From an uncultured Bacteroidales bacterium (GTDB taxonomy: Bacteria; Bacteroidota; Bacteroidia; Bacteroidales; Bacteroidaceae), in NCBI GenBank assembly GCA_902779165.1, contig CACZAN010000003.1, positions 45,115 through 109,114 on the forward strand: a DNA stretch of 64,000 bases, in the 5' to 3' direction. Positions 40,101-48,782 of this stretch are shown here, piece by piece. The notes beneath the pieces were generated by a model, which was not told the origin of the DNA, ran no database searches, and worked only from the letters and a program-made list of their open reading frames with translations. Numbering within the stretch: the first letter of the stretch is position 1; each line of letters opens with the position of its first letter. The position numbers and the translations under genes were made by a program.

Positions 40101-43100
40101 ATGGCAGGTACCGTTGTTACGCATGCGATCTTTGATGTGGTATGCCTTCCATTCCTCAAAAGTCTCAGTAGCAGTTCTTGGCGCAAGTTTGGGATTCTTT
40201 AAGAGATCAGCATTGGTGGTGCGGACGCCTGTGTGGAAATCCACATCGCTGGTCAGGGAACCTAAGAAGTTCACGTTGCTGTAGATGCCGAAGTAGTTGC
40301 CGTGAGAGGCATTATCACCTGTATCGCCTGCGGGGGTATCCATCTTGTTCAGCGACACCTCGCGCACACGGTTGATGGTGTAAAGCTTGCTGTCTTCCTT
40401 ATCCGTCACACGGTCACGGGCACCCTTCATCACCATGCGGCTGCCGAAGACACCGCAGAAGTCGGCACGCTGGATGGTGTTCATGATACGGCCGGCGTAG
40501 GTGGAGACCACACCGTTCTCTTGCCAGATAAGGGGGTTGGGGACTACTAACTGGTGGGCGTCATTCTCTATAAGAGCAGGCGTTCCAGTACCATCGGTAG
40601 CAATAGAGCCATCATCCTTGATTTTCAAAGAATGTCCATTGTTGTCTGTGAACAAGGCGACAATCTCGTCATGGGGTACGATGGAGCCATTTTTATAGGT
40701 GGTATTTTCTATGTCAGTGCATCCATTTTCGGCGATGCACTTATACTTCACTTCATAGTAGGCTTGCTCGCGGGCCGGAAGTTTATCGTAGAGATTCTTG
40801 GCCAACACATTGGCAAGATGGTATTTGTCGGTACCGTAGTTGGTGATGTTCAACTCGCGATAGCCATCGACCAGCGTCAGGTTACCGTCGCCATACAGAC
40901 CGCCCGTGTGACCCGTGCCGATGGTGATGAGGTCACGGTTATAGACATCGTGGATAGAAGCCGTGGCGTTGCCATAGACGGTCGTCTCATTGGCACTCAC
41001 GGAGCTGCTACCCAAGGCAATATTACCGCCTGCGAACACGGCGTTGTGGATGATGATACCGCGTTCCTGGAAGACCTCCTTGGCATCGATCGTCACATTC
41101 TTTCCTGCATCGACATTATCCCAACCGGCTGGCCAGCCATCTGAGGTCTTGGCTTTAAGCGTGTTCAGGTAATCGGTGGGGATATAATCGCCAACAGCAT
41201 AGGTCTTGCCGCCGTAAGTGATGGGAGTGGTCTTCACCTGCAGCCAGGGCTCCACTAGCACCTTGCAGTCCTCGGTGTAGATATTATGCGTTTCTCCTGC
41301 AACCGTTTCTGTAAGGAAAGCGCCATTCTCTTTTTTGAAATAATACCCTTCATGAGGGTCGCTGCCATAGCGCACACCTATCTTCTCGCCATAGCCCAAT
41401 GTGCCGTCGCTATTCTCGTAGGCGCTATAGACGGTACCTTCATCGCAGCCGCCGAAGACATTACCGAAGTTATAGGCCATGCCTTCATTCGTGCCGACTT
41501 CACCACCGTAGATGTCTACCTCTGTCTGGCCGAAGATGAAGCCCTTGCAGTCTTTGTCGAGCGTTGCCAGCACTTCCTCTTTCATGGAGTAGGTGCCATC
41601 GCCACCCCAGCTGTCCACGCCTCGGCCACCGCCGAAGACATTGCGCAGCACATGACCGTTGAACATCTCTACGTGGGTCTTGCCGGCCTTGAAGATGCGG
41701 GCCTTCCCGTTCACGATACCTGAGGTCGAGTAGGTGTCTTTGTACCTGATTGTTCCGCGTCCGATAGGACCTACCTCGCCACCACCATAGAGGCAGCCGC
41801 GGACCTGGCCACCAAACATCTTCACATGGGTGTTGTCCACGTAGCTATTGAGGATATAACCGCCGCCAAAGGCGTTGCCGCTGCCATCGAGCACGTTGTC
41901 ACCGGGGGACTTGTCATCGAGTTCTGGGACATAATCATAGCTGGCAGAAGCGTCGCCGGTGGCTGTGTTCTTGTAGCGGTAACCTATCATACCATTGTTG
42001 ATAGTCAGGTTGGCCGTGCCATAGATAGAGCCGCCCTCACCACCGCCGTAGGCATTACGCTGGATGGCGGGCTTGCCGTTGGCGAAAGTCTTGTCATCGC
42101 CGATATCACCAATCACCACGTGGGTCTCGCCTGGAATATCCAACGACTTGTTGTTGACGAAGTCATAATAGGGAGCGTTCAGACCGCCGGTGTGCTTGCC
42201 CACACTGCCTTCCCAACCACCGCCATAGACATTACGGCAGGTGCCGCCCTTGATGTAAGCGTTGGAACTGGCAATAAACTCATGGGACTCATAGTTGTCA
42301 TGAACCACACCGATGGTGCCGGCTGCATAGATGTCCTTTTTCACCTCACCGCCTAACAGGGCAATATAGGTGGTGCCATAGACGTCTCCTGTGCCGGTCA
42401 TGCCCGATGTGCCAAGACCGCCGCCATAGGCGTAGTTGGCAACGTAGGCACCCTCGTGGATGCGGACATTGGTGTTATACTTATAGCGGTCATCTGGATT
42501 GTTTCTGGGATCGCTGTAGTCGCGGTCGTCCATGTCTTCCACGCGGGTCAGCACATTCGTCAGATTAGTGGCCTCATTGTCAGGGTATCCATCGAACTTG
42601 GTGCTAACGTCAAAGGTGCCGCTCTCTGTGTAGGGATAGTAGTAGCCCTCACCAATCGTCCAGCATTGAGGCCATAACTTTTCCCAGATTTCGTCATTAT
42701 AACCTCTCTCATCGTAGATTGCTTGCAGGTATTCGGGCAAATCCTGAGGATTGAGGAACGCGTTCATGAAAGTCTTGGCACTCTCGGCATTCAGCACCTC
42801 TCCATTCTGGGCACCGCCATAAACTTCATAGACCTCGGCACCGGTGTAGTCGCCTGTCACGCCGTCCGGCTTCTTATTCAGGTTCACCTCGGTGTACTCC
42901 GACCAGGTCATCGGACCGCAGCCCGCACCATAGACCGTGGCTCGGGTCTTGCCATATATAGGATGCTGCTCCCATACGGGTGCATCAATATCGATGAATC
43001 CGTACAGCGTGCGGCGACAAGTGTTGTTGCCGCCGTAGATGGCGCCCTTCATCAAATCGTTATCAGGGTCATAGACCAGTAGCGCATCAGGACTGCTGTA

Positions 43101-46100
43101 GTTCACATGGGCTTCATATACGTCGCAGGGAGACAGGAGGTCCTGACCATAGGCGCCACCGAAGATACTACCAATATTGATGGTGGAACCGTACGGCACA
43201 TTGACCATCGTGCGACGCGTGACACCTTCCATGAAGCTGCCACCGTAGGCCGCACCCACCTTACCACGCATCAGGTCGATGATGGCTGATTTCTCATCGG
43301 CGTTGTATTCGGGATCTTTGATGTCTGCATAGCTGGAATTCATGCCCAAGCCATTGAAGCTGCCGGCACCGAAGATCTCGGTCGTACGGAAGTTATCAAG
43401 GTTATCTGGAATATCAATCAGCACATAGCTGCGATCCTGCCTATGGTCGCCTTCGCGGTTGCCAAAATAGCCCGTACTGCCTCCGAAGATAGCCGTGATG
43501 GCGTTGTTGGAGTTCGGAACCATGTCGGGACGGATGTTCACGAACGTGCTCTTGACTTCAGGCTGGGGGTAGGGGTCGCCGTGCTCATCCAGTAAGATGG
43601 GATCCATATAGTCGTAGAAACCGTAGTTTCCACCATAGATGGTATCAACGCGGCCCCGCAGATACTCTACATAGGCGTTGGCAAACAGCACATCGGGGGT
43701 GGCCTTGCCGCCAGGATTATGCACCTTGCCCAGCACATCGAAGGCACCCTCGCCGGTTTCTACACGGACTTTGTCCTTGAAGTTCGCCTGACCATAAATC
43801 GTTCCGGTGAAGTCGTTGCCACCATAGACGATGTCCTGAATCCACGGGAAGGCGTCCTGATAGCCGCCACTGCCATCGGGCTGACGGCCGATATAGGCCT
43901 CGCTGTGACCTAAGACGTCGGCCTCACAGGCTCCGCCGAAGGCATCGTAGAGGCGTCCGTTGCCCAGATTGACAATGGTGTTGCCGCACACAAGGCCCTC
44001 CTTGCCGCCGGCATAGATGTATTCGGTTTCGGCAAGACCACTGACTGCACCTTCGTTGGAAGTGGCGGTGACAGATCCCTTCAGGTTCACGGTGGAACTG
44101 TAGGCCGCTTTATATTTATATACCCTCCCGTTAGAGGCGTAGCTGTCAATATCGCCCGATATATCATTGCGGGTGTAGGTGCCATCCTCGGCCTCTGTCG
44201 TGCCGGTGTGTTTACCCACGACACCCATTTCGCCACCGCCGCAAATCTGGAAGACGTAGCCTTTGTTGTGGTTCACGGTGGTGCTGCCCCATACCTCGGA
44301 ATCCTCACCATAGCCGCCACCGAACACGATCAGGGCGACAGTGTTCAGGTCGTCGCGCTGGTCGAGGAACTCCACGCCGGACTTAGTCCTTCCGAAGACC
44401 GTACTGAAGCCCGTTCCGAAGACCTCATCTCTTTCCAGCACGTCTTCGTTGATGTCGATGACGATGTTGCCGTTCACATGACCGCTCTCATAGCAGCCGC
44501 CATAGACGTTGCCGCCCAACAGACGATTCGCGGCATTGACAGGGGTGCTCGGAACGGGCTCAAAGTCAGACTCATCATCTTCGCTCATCTCCCAGGTATA
44601 ATAGTTGGAGCCTGTGGAGACTTCCGTTCCGACGGCCTCAAACATACCCTCACCCGTATTGGAGGTATAGTAAACCTCGCCTTTTGTAAGGGTCTTGCCG
44701 TTTTCAACGGCGCTGTAGAAACCGGACCAGCGGTAGGTGTTCCATACGAGGTACTGATTGGTATCATTCCATCGTAGAGGCGTAATAGTCAGATTCTCAA
44801 GCTTGATGTTCAAGCGGTCCTTGATGTTGCCGGCACCGTCGGTGTAATCTGGCTGTTCGCTTGCACTACCCAGGACACCGCCGTCATAAGCGGCGCAAAG
44901 GCCGTCTATCGCACCCACATAGGCCTTGTTGCAGCCACCCACAAACTTAGTATAGATATTCAGCTTCTGGTCAATCTTGTAAGTGTTCTTTCCGGGGATA
45001 ATCATGCTACCCACGTTACCACCACAGTAGAAACTGCCAACATAACTCGAGTTCGGAATATAGGTGGCGGGGTCGCCTTCGCCCTCGCTATCAAAGACGA
45101 TGGCAGGTTGGAGCTCCATAGCAGCACCGTTCATGTAGCTGGCAAAGGTCTCGGGGTTAGTCAGGGTCAGTGTGCTGTAATCTGGGGCGGTAACGTTGGC
45201 ATACAGCTTCAGATAATCTTCGTAAGTCATATCCTCACCGTTGTTGCCCAAGAAGACATTGTCGGCTATCACATAGGAACCCATCTTCAGCTCTACCAAT
45301 GGTTTAGTCTTGACGTTCTTCAGCGTTGCACAGTTACCACCTACGAAAACGGAACCGTGGATGACGGTGGGGTGGGTGGCATCGGCGCCCTTCAGGCGGA
45401 TAGAAACCTGCTCGGCATTCGGACGGTGGGCGTTGAGGGATTCGACTGAACTGGCGCCTTTGGCGTAGTAGAAGTCGCCATAGACATCATGATTCTCGTA
45501 GTCTTTATTATCAGTATAGGGGTAGGCACCATTACCGCCACCATAGACATCGCCACGGATGCTGGTGTAGATACCGATGGCATTACCGCCATACACCTTA
45601 CCCGTCACGTCGTTACCGCCATAGACCGTGTTGATGTTGCCGCCGCGGACGAGGATACGGGCCGACAGTTCGTTGGGGAACTTGTACTTCAGATTGCCCT
45701 CGCCGTCCTTTTCTTGAAGGTTAGTACAGGGCACATAGGCGCCCTCCACCGTAGGCACCACATCGGCCATACGGCAACCGCCATAGACATAGTCCACGAT
45801 GAGGGTGGAGTAGCTGGGGATTTCCAGAAGCAGACCTTCGGGACTGGTCATATTACCCTTGTTACCACCGCTATAGAGGTTACGTATCTTGCCCGCCAGC
45901 AGGTTCCACTCAGGACGGATACTCATCTCCGCCTTGTTGTTGCCGCCGAAGAAGCGGCCTATCTGGTATTCGCCGCTACTGGGCTTCGAGAAACCGGTGT
46001 TGATGCCCATCTCCTTGAAGCGAGCCGTGCTGAGCAGGTCTATGATATCCCCGCTTTCTGCGGTGGCAGCAAGATCCTCCACCCAAGTGTTCTTATTGAT

Positions 46101-47174
46101 ATAGATATGGTTGGTTACACCGCTGGGGTTATCAACGTGGATGATGTTCTTCTTCTTCACCGTGGCATTGTTACCGCCGCCGTAGGCATACACGATGGAA
46201 CCTCCGACGACCTCCAAGTAGGTGCTATCCACTTCTGGTCGCACGAAAGGAGTTAAACTCTTGGCAATAATCGTACCGTTTTGCTTGATGACATATTGAC
46301 CATTTACTTTTTCTGCAGGATACTCAAAGTCACCATTACCGCCGCCGAAGAGCTGTCCGATATATACTTTCTTGGCTGTAAGATCGGGTTTGAGATCTTT
46401 GCCCGGTGTCTTATTCCAAGCGGGATCCTCGGAATTATTAGCTGCTGCAGCAACCTCTGCTTCTGTAAAATAATTATCCGGATTGTTACGATCCAACGTC
46501 TTGGTGCTGACACGCACATAGCTGTTGAATCTGTTATCGACATCGTTAAGCTTGGGATTATCCGTTTTATAATCCTCACGCCACTTGTCCCGGGTTTTTC
46601 CTGATGCTGTTAATTGTTCGGTCGTTGGTTCGGGCAAGATGGCTGTCAGTTCCGAAGGAACACCCTCGCCCACAGCCTTCGCGTTACCAATGGTACCTGC
46701 GATATCATTACCGCCATATACCTGATTGATAAGGATATAGTCGGTGGCACCCTCACCGTCGATATTTACAAAGGTGCTGCCGCCCACATCGGCCATACGG
46801 GCACCGCCGAACACTCGACCCTGAGGATCTGCCAGCGGACGCGTGGCGTTAGGATCCATCACGGCACCAATGTCGCCGGCCTTCACCGTCACCTTCGTGC
46901 TGCCCTTCACATCGGCGTGGTTGCCGCCGCCATACACATTACCACCAATCTTGATCTGCGCCTGAACGGAGAAGGGGCAGGTCAGGAGAAGGATAAATGA
47001 TAAAGTAGAAATAATAAATGATAAATGATAAATGATAAATGACAAAGCACTATGAGCCCTATTCAGCCCACAGACCTCATGACGCCCATTAGCCCCATTC
47101 AGCCTATTGGCTTTGACCTCCTGAGCTCCGTTCTGCCCAATCAGCCTATTCCTATATAATTTATAATTTATCAT
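34191..47174 (-). CDS. Giant secreted protein C with VYGGG units and type IX-like C-terminal domain (4327 residues)
   Basis: The leader (1-72) starts MINYKLYRNRL, continues with a 9-bp-repeat-encoded stretch (RLNGANGRHE) and ends with LSFIIYHLSFII and a signal cleavage near SVQA-Q. Residues about 73-2000 are VYGGG units (GGNVYGGGNHADV at the start). About 2000-3240 hold a different module with Y-x-x-G-x-x-(L/I)-x-x-x-x-(Y/F)-x-x-L. A mixed region follows with WQGISIPFTAE and HEYWLREY near 3930. A TYYKRTTVKT module lies near 4200. The last 55 residues (PTTIRIVNAAG..LPAGQ..MPGVYIVNKKKLSIK) fit the type A sorting domain of the type IX secretion system. First of three giant genes in a row. The start is supported by two other genes beginning MINNRLYRD. 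Confidence 0.83.
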   Translation of the reverse strand: MINYKLYRNRLIGQNGAQEVKANRLNGANGRHEVCGLNRAHSALSFIIYHLSFIISTLSFILLLTCPFSVQAQIKIGGNVYGGGNHADVKGSTKVTVKAGDIGAVMDPNATRPLADPQGRVFGGARMADVGGSTFVNIDGEGATDYILINQVYGGNDIAGTIGNAKAVGEGVPSELTAILPEPTTEQLTASGKTRDKWREDYKTDNPKLNDVDNRFNSYVRVSTKTLDRNNPDNYFTEAEVAAAANNSEDPAWNKTPGKDLKPDLTAKKVYIGQLFGGGNGDFEYPAEKVNGQYVIKQNGTIIAKSLTPFVRPEVDSTYLEVVGGSIVYAYGGGNNATVKKKNIIHVDNPSGVTNHIYINKNTWVEDLAATAESGDIIDLLSTARFKEMGINTGFSKPSSGEYQIGRFFGGNNKAEMSIRPEWNLLAGKIRNLYSGGNKGNMTSPEGLLLEIPSYSTLIVDYVYGGCRMADVVPTVEGAYVPCTNLQEKDGEGNLKYKFPNELSARILVRGGNINTVYGGNDVTGKVYGGNAIGIYTSIRGDVYGGGNGAYPYTDNKDYENHDVYGDFYYAKGASSVESLNAHRPNAEQVSIRLKGADATHPTVIHGSVFVGGNCATLKNVKTKPLVELKMGSYVIADNVFLGNNGEDMTYEDYLKLYANVTAPDYSTLTLTNPETFASYMNGAAMELQPAIVFDSEGEGDPATYIPNSSYVGSFYCGGNVGSMIIPGKNTYKIDQKLNIYTKFVGGCNKAYVGAIDGLCAAYDGGVLGSASEQPDYTDGAGNIKDRLNIKLENLTITPLRWNDTNQYLVWNTYRWSGFYSAVENGKTLTKGEVYYTSNTGEGMFEAVGTEVSTGSNYYTWEMSEDDESDFEPVPSTPVNAANRLLGGNVYGGCYESGHVNGNIVIDINEDVLERDEVFGTGFSTVFGRTKSGVEFLDQRDDLNTVALIVFGGGYGEDSEVWGSTTVNHNKGYVFQICGGGEMGVVGKHTGTTEAEDGTYTRNDISGDIDSYASNGRVYKYKAAYSSTVNLKGSVTATSNEGAVSGLAETEYIYAGGKEGLVCGNTIVNLGNGRLYDAFGGACEADVLGHSEAYIGRQPDGSGGYQDAFPWIQDIVYGGNDFTGTIYGQANFKDKVRVETGEGAFDVLGKVHNPGGKATPDVLFANAYVEYLRGRVDTIYGGNYGFYDYMDPILLDEHGDPYPQPEVKSTFVNIRPDMVPNSNNAITAIFGGSTGYFGNREGDHRQDRSYVLIDIPDNLDNFRTTEIFGAGSFNGLGMNSSYADIKDPEYNADEKSAIIDLMRGKVGAAYGGSFMEGVTRRTMVNVPYGSTINIGSIFGGAYGQDLLSPCDVYEAHVNYSSPDALLVYDPDNDLMKGAIYGGNNTCRRTLYGFIDIDAPVWEQHPIYGKTRATVYGAGCGPMTWSEYTEVNLNKKPDGVTGDYTGAEVYEVYGGAQNGEVLNAESAKTFMNAFLNPQDLPEYLQAIYDERGYNDEIWEKLWPQCWTIGEGYYYPYTESGTFDVSTKFDGYPDNEATNLTNVLTRVEDMDDRDYSDPRNNPDDRYKYNTNVRIHEGAYVANYAYGGGLGTSGMTGTGDVYGTTYIALLGGEVKKDIYAAGTIGVVHDNYESHEFIASSNAYIKGGTCRNVYGGGWEGSVGKHTGGLNAPYYDFVNNKSLDIPGETHVVIGDIGDDKTFANGKPAIQRNAYGGGEGGSIYGTANLTINNGMIGYRYKNTATGDASASYDYVPELDDKSPGDNVLDGSGNAFGGGYILNSYVDNTHVKMFGGQVRGCLYGGGEVGPIGRGTIRYKDTYSTSGIVNGKARIFKAGKTHVEMFNGHVLRNVFGGGRGVDSWGGDGTYSMKEEVLATLDKDCKGFIFGQTEVDIYGGEVGTNEGMAYNFGNVFGGCDEGTVYSAYENSDGTLGYGEKIGVRYGSDPHEGYYFKKENGAFLTETVAGETHNIYTEDCKVLVEPWLQVKTTPITYGGKTYAVGDYIPTDYLNTLKAKTSDGWPAGWDNVDAGKNVTIDAKEVFQERGIIIHNAVFAGGNIALGSSSVSANETTVYGNATASIHDVYNRDLITIGTGHTGGLYGDGNLTLVDGYRELNITNYGTDKYHLANVLAKNLYDKLPAREQAYYEVKYKCIAENGCTDIENTTYKNGSIVPHDEIVALFTDNNGHSLKIKDDGSIATDGTGTPALIENDAHQLVVPNPLIWQENGVVSTYAGRIMNTIQRADFCGVFGSRMVMKGARDRVTDKEDSKLYTINRVREVSLNKMDTPAGDTGDNASHGNYFGIYSNVNFLGSLTSDVDFHTGVRTTNADLLKNPKLAPRTATETFEEWKAYHIKDRMRNNGTCHNQLALASGVYLELTSEKSTGTTIDKKDWGLITGVVELDLINVSTGVGGGYVYAKNQHGERITGHQNTTLTKLNKNAASKFNWDYKTADGDRVEWETSGNFIHGSQTIIDDCYNISNRYLSADGVPAHYWYIAGSVYVYDQYIMAHTGSPNAYSKTVELPITINAASNGKMTLMDVQPNLYAYYSSYSNPTINTPLTDNSKVVINNVEYHLNDPIDYWEWKKLPASEQKLFVEETYVVRSDCKIGETIYPAGTVLLPSKYNELSGNTTVVTKLEKNETGDYVVVKDKDDHDVTQLFTEVFRSSNNLSHTTGYLLTYDVTNPEIWKPWYTELTGDSRSNKITSAEYNALAKETKKDGEGNTIKGQDAYTEGPTYTPNATGLYGQRKYEDGDIIPNDIYNTYTSINTDYIPNYGKSEGSEGYDESKKQATFVPAYVVTKEYSSTGLHFYEGAPISEATANSLGAGYAAPAYVCTHTIELSGTDYIYVNDLMTESEKTTLHNRFKAGGPEENLSIAKEIEDLIVPAYYCTSDGLYGGEVFYQGQNYRALGVWSSMSEADRSHFTFNYDALDLLIDPTYGITHPEGTRLMQKEGTKYQYDGYDAYSDSYEENMIYSLSKPIDYTATYDDNTTLTVESAVTVKRPGSSEPVSTTDILKNDELSRTVYESLPNEQRHYAPIKVNVGDVVKDTYTVYVVKEGFVHIETPYAVGATLTDEEFTALASEEKAHITTLTFSKGDLDPVNSNPAANTSYNFYYCRESYKVNEKGMGRNVKSIKGEGSGTTYDTNAAVPQGAVIADGDYTALVNKQKNFTIHGVSPMETSTLYVSRESDINDLSKEKIITVIYKYDYEESDESGLHVTPVSERHIVNIHIQFESGVPIVEDIKAPNIVLPGTSITMRVPTVTPGAYEILGGGWELFEKDSYAESHTNGTPYKPAVDSLYWYQDGFLLAYYAKTYLGKTYSNAVPVRVANYHDLKSVMNDKTKHLHVDYDRSRLKRDSKIYINDYTSSDMNGLDLFKDFYDLSLVTSSSSDYEIEDGVITSVGVGGNSNLEGHTLLNTEVRRIDNKDVMVGVKAGTNLEFFLRTDIEHEDDPAVANEWTPIGNDAETCFNGTFHGDGHTLRGLDNSLFGHLCGSVYNLGVMGSFTSAGVADTGEGYIESCWVKTTGPASGVKAVFGNPTGSGYQIVNSYYSDTNNGYTAVTASEEPPFLVPAPGAATEMPDATFYNGEVAYDLNSFYLNKRYYDKNDPGEGARSFRFWPLNADGSRADVPATITYPSVATIAPYGDVSYVEERFADGDFVFAAGEIPTTEDERHMEVTTVDSQTGVETKTDYYYPIWPDDYLFFGQRLNYGYAMSPHQDVPTAIVRASGRLAQNAQANRVYRAPAYYRSKEMNAAHFNPNAYLAQISQDGTKEAHPNMTAIDFAGHNNTNEVNGTYKLGWDDDTNWFYLPLLDDDGLLSIVNIDETQNLLVYAPATSGDGYVNGQTHEVLTSYFIEPKYNDYYDNSNGYRLVGESTASIHGHLVQSDLTTTNDHLLVDKQDFNCPIPYRLGDEYLMWYQRKSDNQEYVDLKNGWQGISIPFTAELVTTHQKGEITHFYQGSTKGHEYWLREYSAIGEGSTTSEALATFNYPAATGTTKTDRNSFLWDYYYKNESVHNQKDENADTYLEYRTYYKDARTYPGYQLLSTATPYIIGFPGETYYEFDLSGNFQAQNTAETLEKIGKQVITFASNKGESIGVSDDETKTGVVKIYEGAKDFTVTFKPSYMNEVLENGQYAMNHDGNAYVKLDDETATSWNTTGAEYTFADEDAFIAAVATEALYTDAAGTTPLTWAVYNATTESKAATYYKRTTVKTTANDTHGVTPALSAFRPYFTAQISGSGVKRQLPGRIVFSSTNGSEFEGGPESALDGTLEIFSRGRNIVTRSHMKEPTTIRIVNAAGITLSDFVLPAGQTIETPVHMPGVYIVNKKKLSIK

Positions 47175-47375
47175 TTCTTATTTATTATTTTCTTATTATC
47201 TTATTTTCAACTTTTCCGCTCGGCGCCTTGCGACGCTTCACGCTTGAAGAACTCGTCAACTTGTCAACTTTCGGCCACTTTCGTTATCACGTTATTACGT
47301 TATTTCGTTATTTCGACAATTCATCGGCCGTAATTTTTCAATTTTCAATATTTCAATGTTTCAACATTTCAATTT
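47175..47375. repeat. Repeat-filled spacer between lipoprotein gene and giant C
   Basis: The spacer holds AT-rich ATTTATT runs next to the ATG of giant C and a 41-bp dispersed repeat (47212-47252, core GCTCGGCGCCTTGCGACGC). It also has CGTTATTTCGTTATT repeats, the unit TTTCGACAATTCATCGGCCG (47311-47330, repeated at 50151-50170) and TTTCAA(T/C) microsatellites. No gene is seen. Confidence 0.8.
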
Positions 47376-48689
47376 TCACTCCACCACCACACTCGGACTG
47401 TCCAGATCCGGATCGGACAACACATAGAGATAGGTGGGTTTGATGGTGAGGTTGACGGTATAGCGGTAGCCGCGCTTAGCGACGCTCTGACCGGAATATA
47501 GAGTGCTGAGCACCAGCGTGTTCTTGACAAGGCAGTTCTCGCGAGTCAGATTTCCCTTGGTGTCATACACATCATATACGCTGAACAGGACAAGTTTGGT
47601 TACGTCCTGTGGCATGAAGTAGCATTTGTAAGGCATGCCAGGGATGAAGCTGTTGACGCCCAACTCTACTCCCTCATTCGACTGGAATAGGAGCGTGTCT
47701 GCGACGGCGGTGCCTGCACCCGCTGTGGGAGTGTAAGTGATGAGGTCATTACCTGAGCCATCCTTCGCGATGGGAGTTGTGCCATCGGTGGTCTTCGTCA
47801 GCGTGACGCTGATGTCGGTCTTATGCGTAATGGTGTCCGAACCGGCGACGGTCTTCATTCGCAGCTCCTTGAGCTTGATGGTGCGTAGTTTCGCGTAGTC
47901 TCCGTGGACCTGCAAATTCACATTGATGGCAGCGTAGAGGTGGTCGAAGAGCAGGAAGACATAGTTGCCATTGGTGCCGCTCTCGTCTGTTGTCTGGGCA
48001 GCGTAGGCGAAGTCGCCTGGTTTCAGCCCTATGACATTGTAGTCTTCGTTCGCCTTATAGTAGTCCTTGCCGTTCTTGGCACCAATCACCACACAGACAT
48101 CGGCGGGGGTGATGGCGGGGAAGTTCTTGAGGGTCAGCACGGCACCGTCGGCAAAGGTCTTGCCTTCGCCGGAGAGCAGGCTCAGCATGCCCGGATCGGC
48201 ACTATGCTCATAGGGCACGTAGCCATAGAGGTAGTAGGTCTCGGCCTTCAGGTCAGTCTTGCTGACGCGCCACTTGCCACTGCTCTTGAAGAAGTACTCC
48301 TCCTCATAGCCGCCTTCCGGCACATTATGATCTTGTGTGAAGAACACGCCTATCGACCTCTTCTCATCTTCGTACATCGAGAAGCCTGATGGCGGATTCC
48401 AAGCTCGGGTGATGGCCTTCTGGGGCCCCTCGGCCCTCGTCTTTGCCACATTCTCCTCGAACCAAGTCGAATAGCCCATCACCTCTATCGGAGTCTCCGC
48501 CACCGTCATCTCGTCATTGCTGTCGCTGGAGCAAGCAGTGAAGATGGGCAGAGAAATGATAAATGATAAATAATAAATAATAAATGATAAGGAGGCACAG
48601 CGCAGCCCACGAAGCCCACTGGCTCCATGACGCCCCTTGAGCCCATTCAGCCTATTCAGCCCATCTCTATATAATCTATTATTTATCAT
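47376..48689 (-). CDS. Fimbrillin-like (Mfa/FimA family) lipoprotein 1
   Basis: A 437-residue lipoprotein. The N-terminus MINNRLYRDGLNRLNG is encoded by 9-bp repeats, and the hydrophobic core LSFIIYYLSFIIS by 7-bp repeats. A lipobox (IFTAC) puts the lipidated Cys at 53. KTRAEG (Arg85) matches the Arg-Ala position where type V pilins are cleaved. A KTDLKAETYYLYGYVPYE strand and the beta-rich body resemble Mfa-like fimbrillins; the similarity is by pattern only. It follows a sister gene by 91 bases and precedes giant C in the same direction. It could be a tip, anchor or accessory pilin. The shared leader with giant C suggests common control. Confidence 0.72.
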   Translation of the reverse strand: MINNRLYRDGLNRLNGLKGRHGASGLRGLRCASLSFIIYYLSFIISLPIFTACSSDSNDEMTVAETPIEVMGYSTWFEENVAKTRAEGPQKAITRAWNPPSGFSMYEDEKRSIGVFFTQDHNVPEGGYEEEYFFKSSGKWRVSKTDLKAETYYLYGYVPYEHSADPGMLSLLSGEGKTFADGAVLTLKNFPAITPADVCVVIGAKNGKDYYKANEDYNVIGLKPGDFAYAAQTTDESGTNGNYVFLLFDHLYAAINVNLQVHGDYAKLRTIKLKELRMKTVAGSDTITHKTDISVTLTKTTDGTTPIAKDGSGNDLITYTPTAGAGTAVADTLLFQSNEGVELGVNSFIPGMPYKCYFMPQDVTKLVLFSVYDVYDTKGNLTRENCLVKNTLVLSTLYSGQSVAKRGYRYTVNLTIKPTYLYVLSDPDLDSPSVVVE

Positions 48690-48745
48690 TTATTATTTAT
48701 TATTTTTCAATTTTCAACTTTCAATTTTCCATTTCCCAATCCCTA

Positions 48746-48782
48746 CTCCCCTCCATTACGGGAGGGGTCGGGGGTGGGTCTT
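48746..48782. repeat. Dispersed GC-rich intergenic repeat, third copy
   Basis: The core CTCCCCTCCATTACGGGAGG matches the inverted pair at 1597-1745. It abuts, and by two bases overlaps, the end of the neighbouring minus-strand lipoprotein gene, a position where it could end or protect the transcript. Confidence 0.85.
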
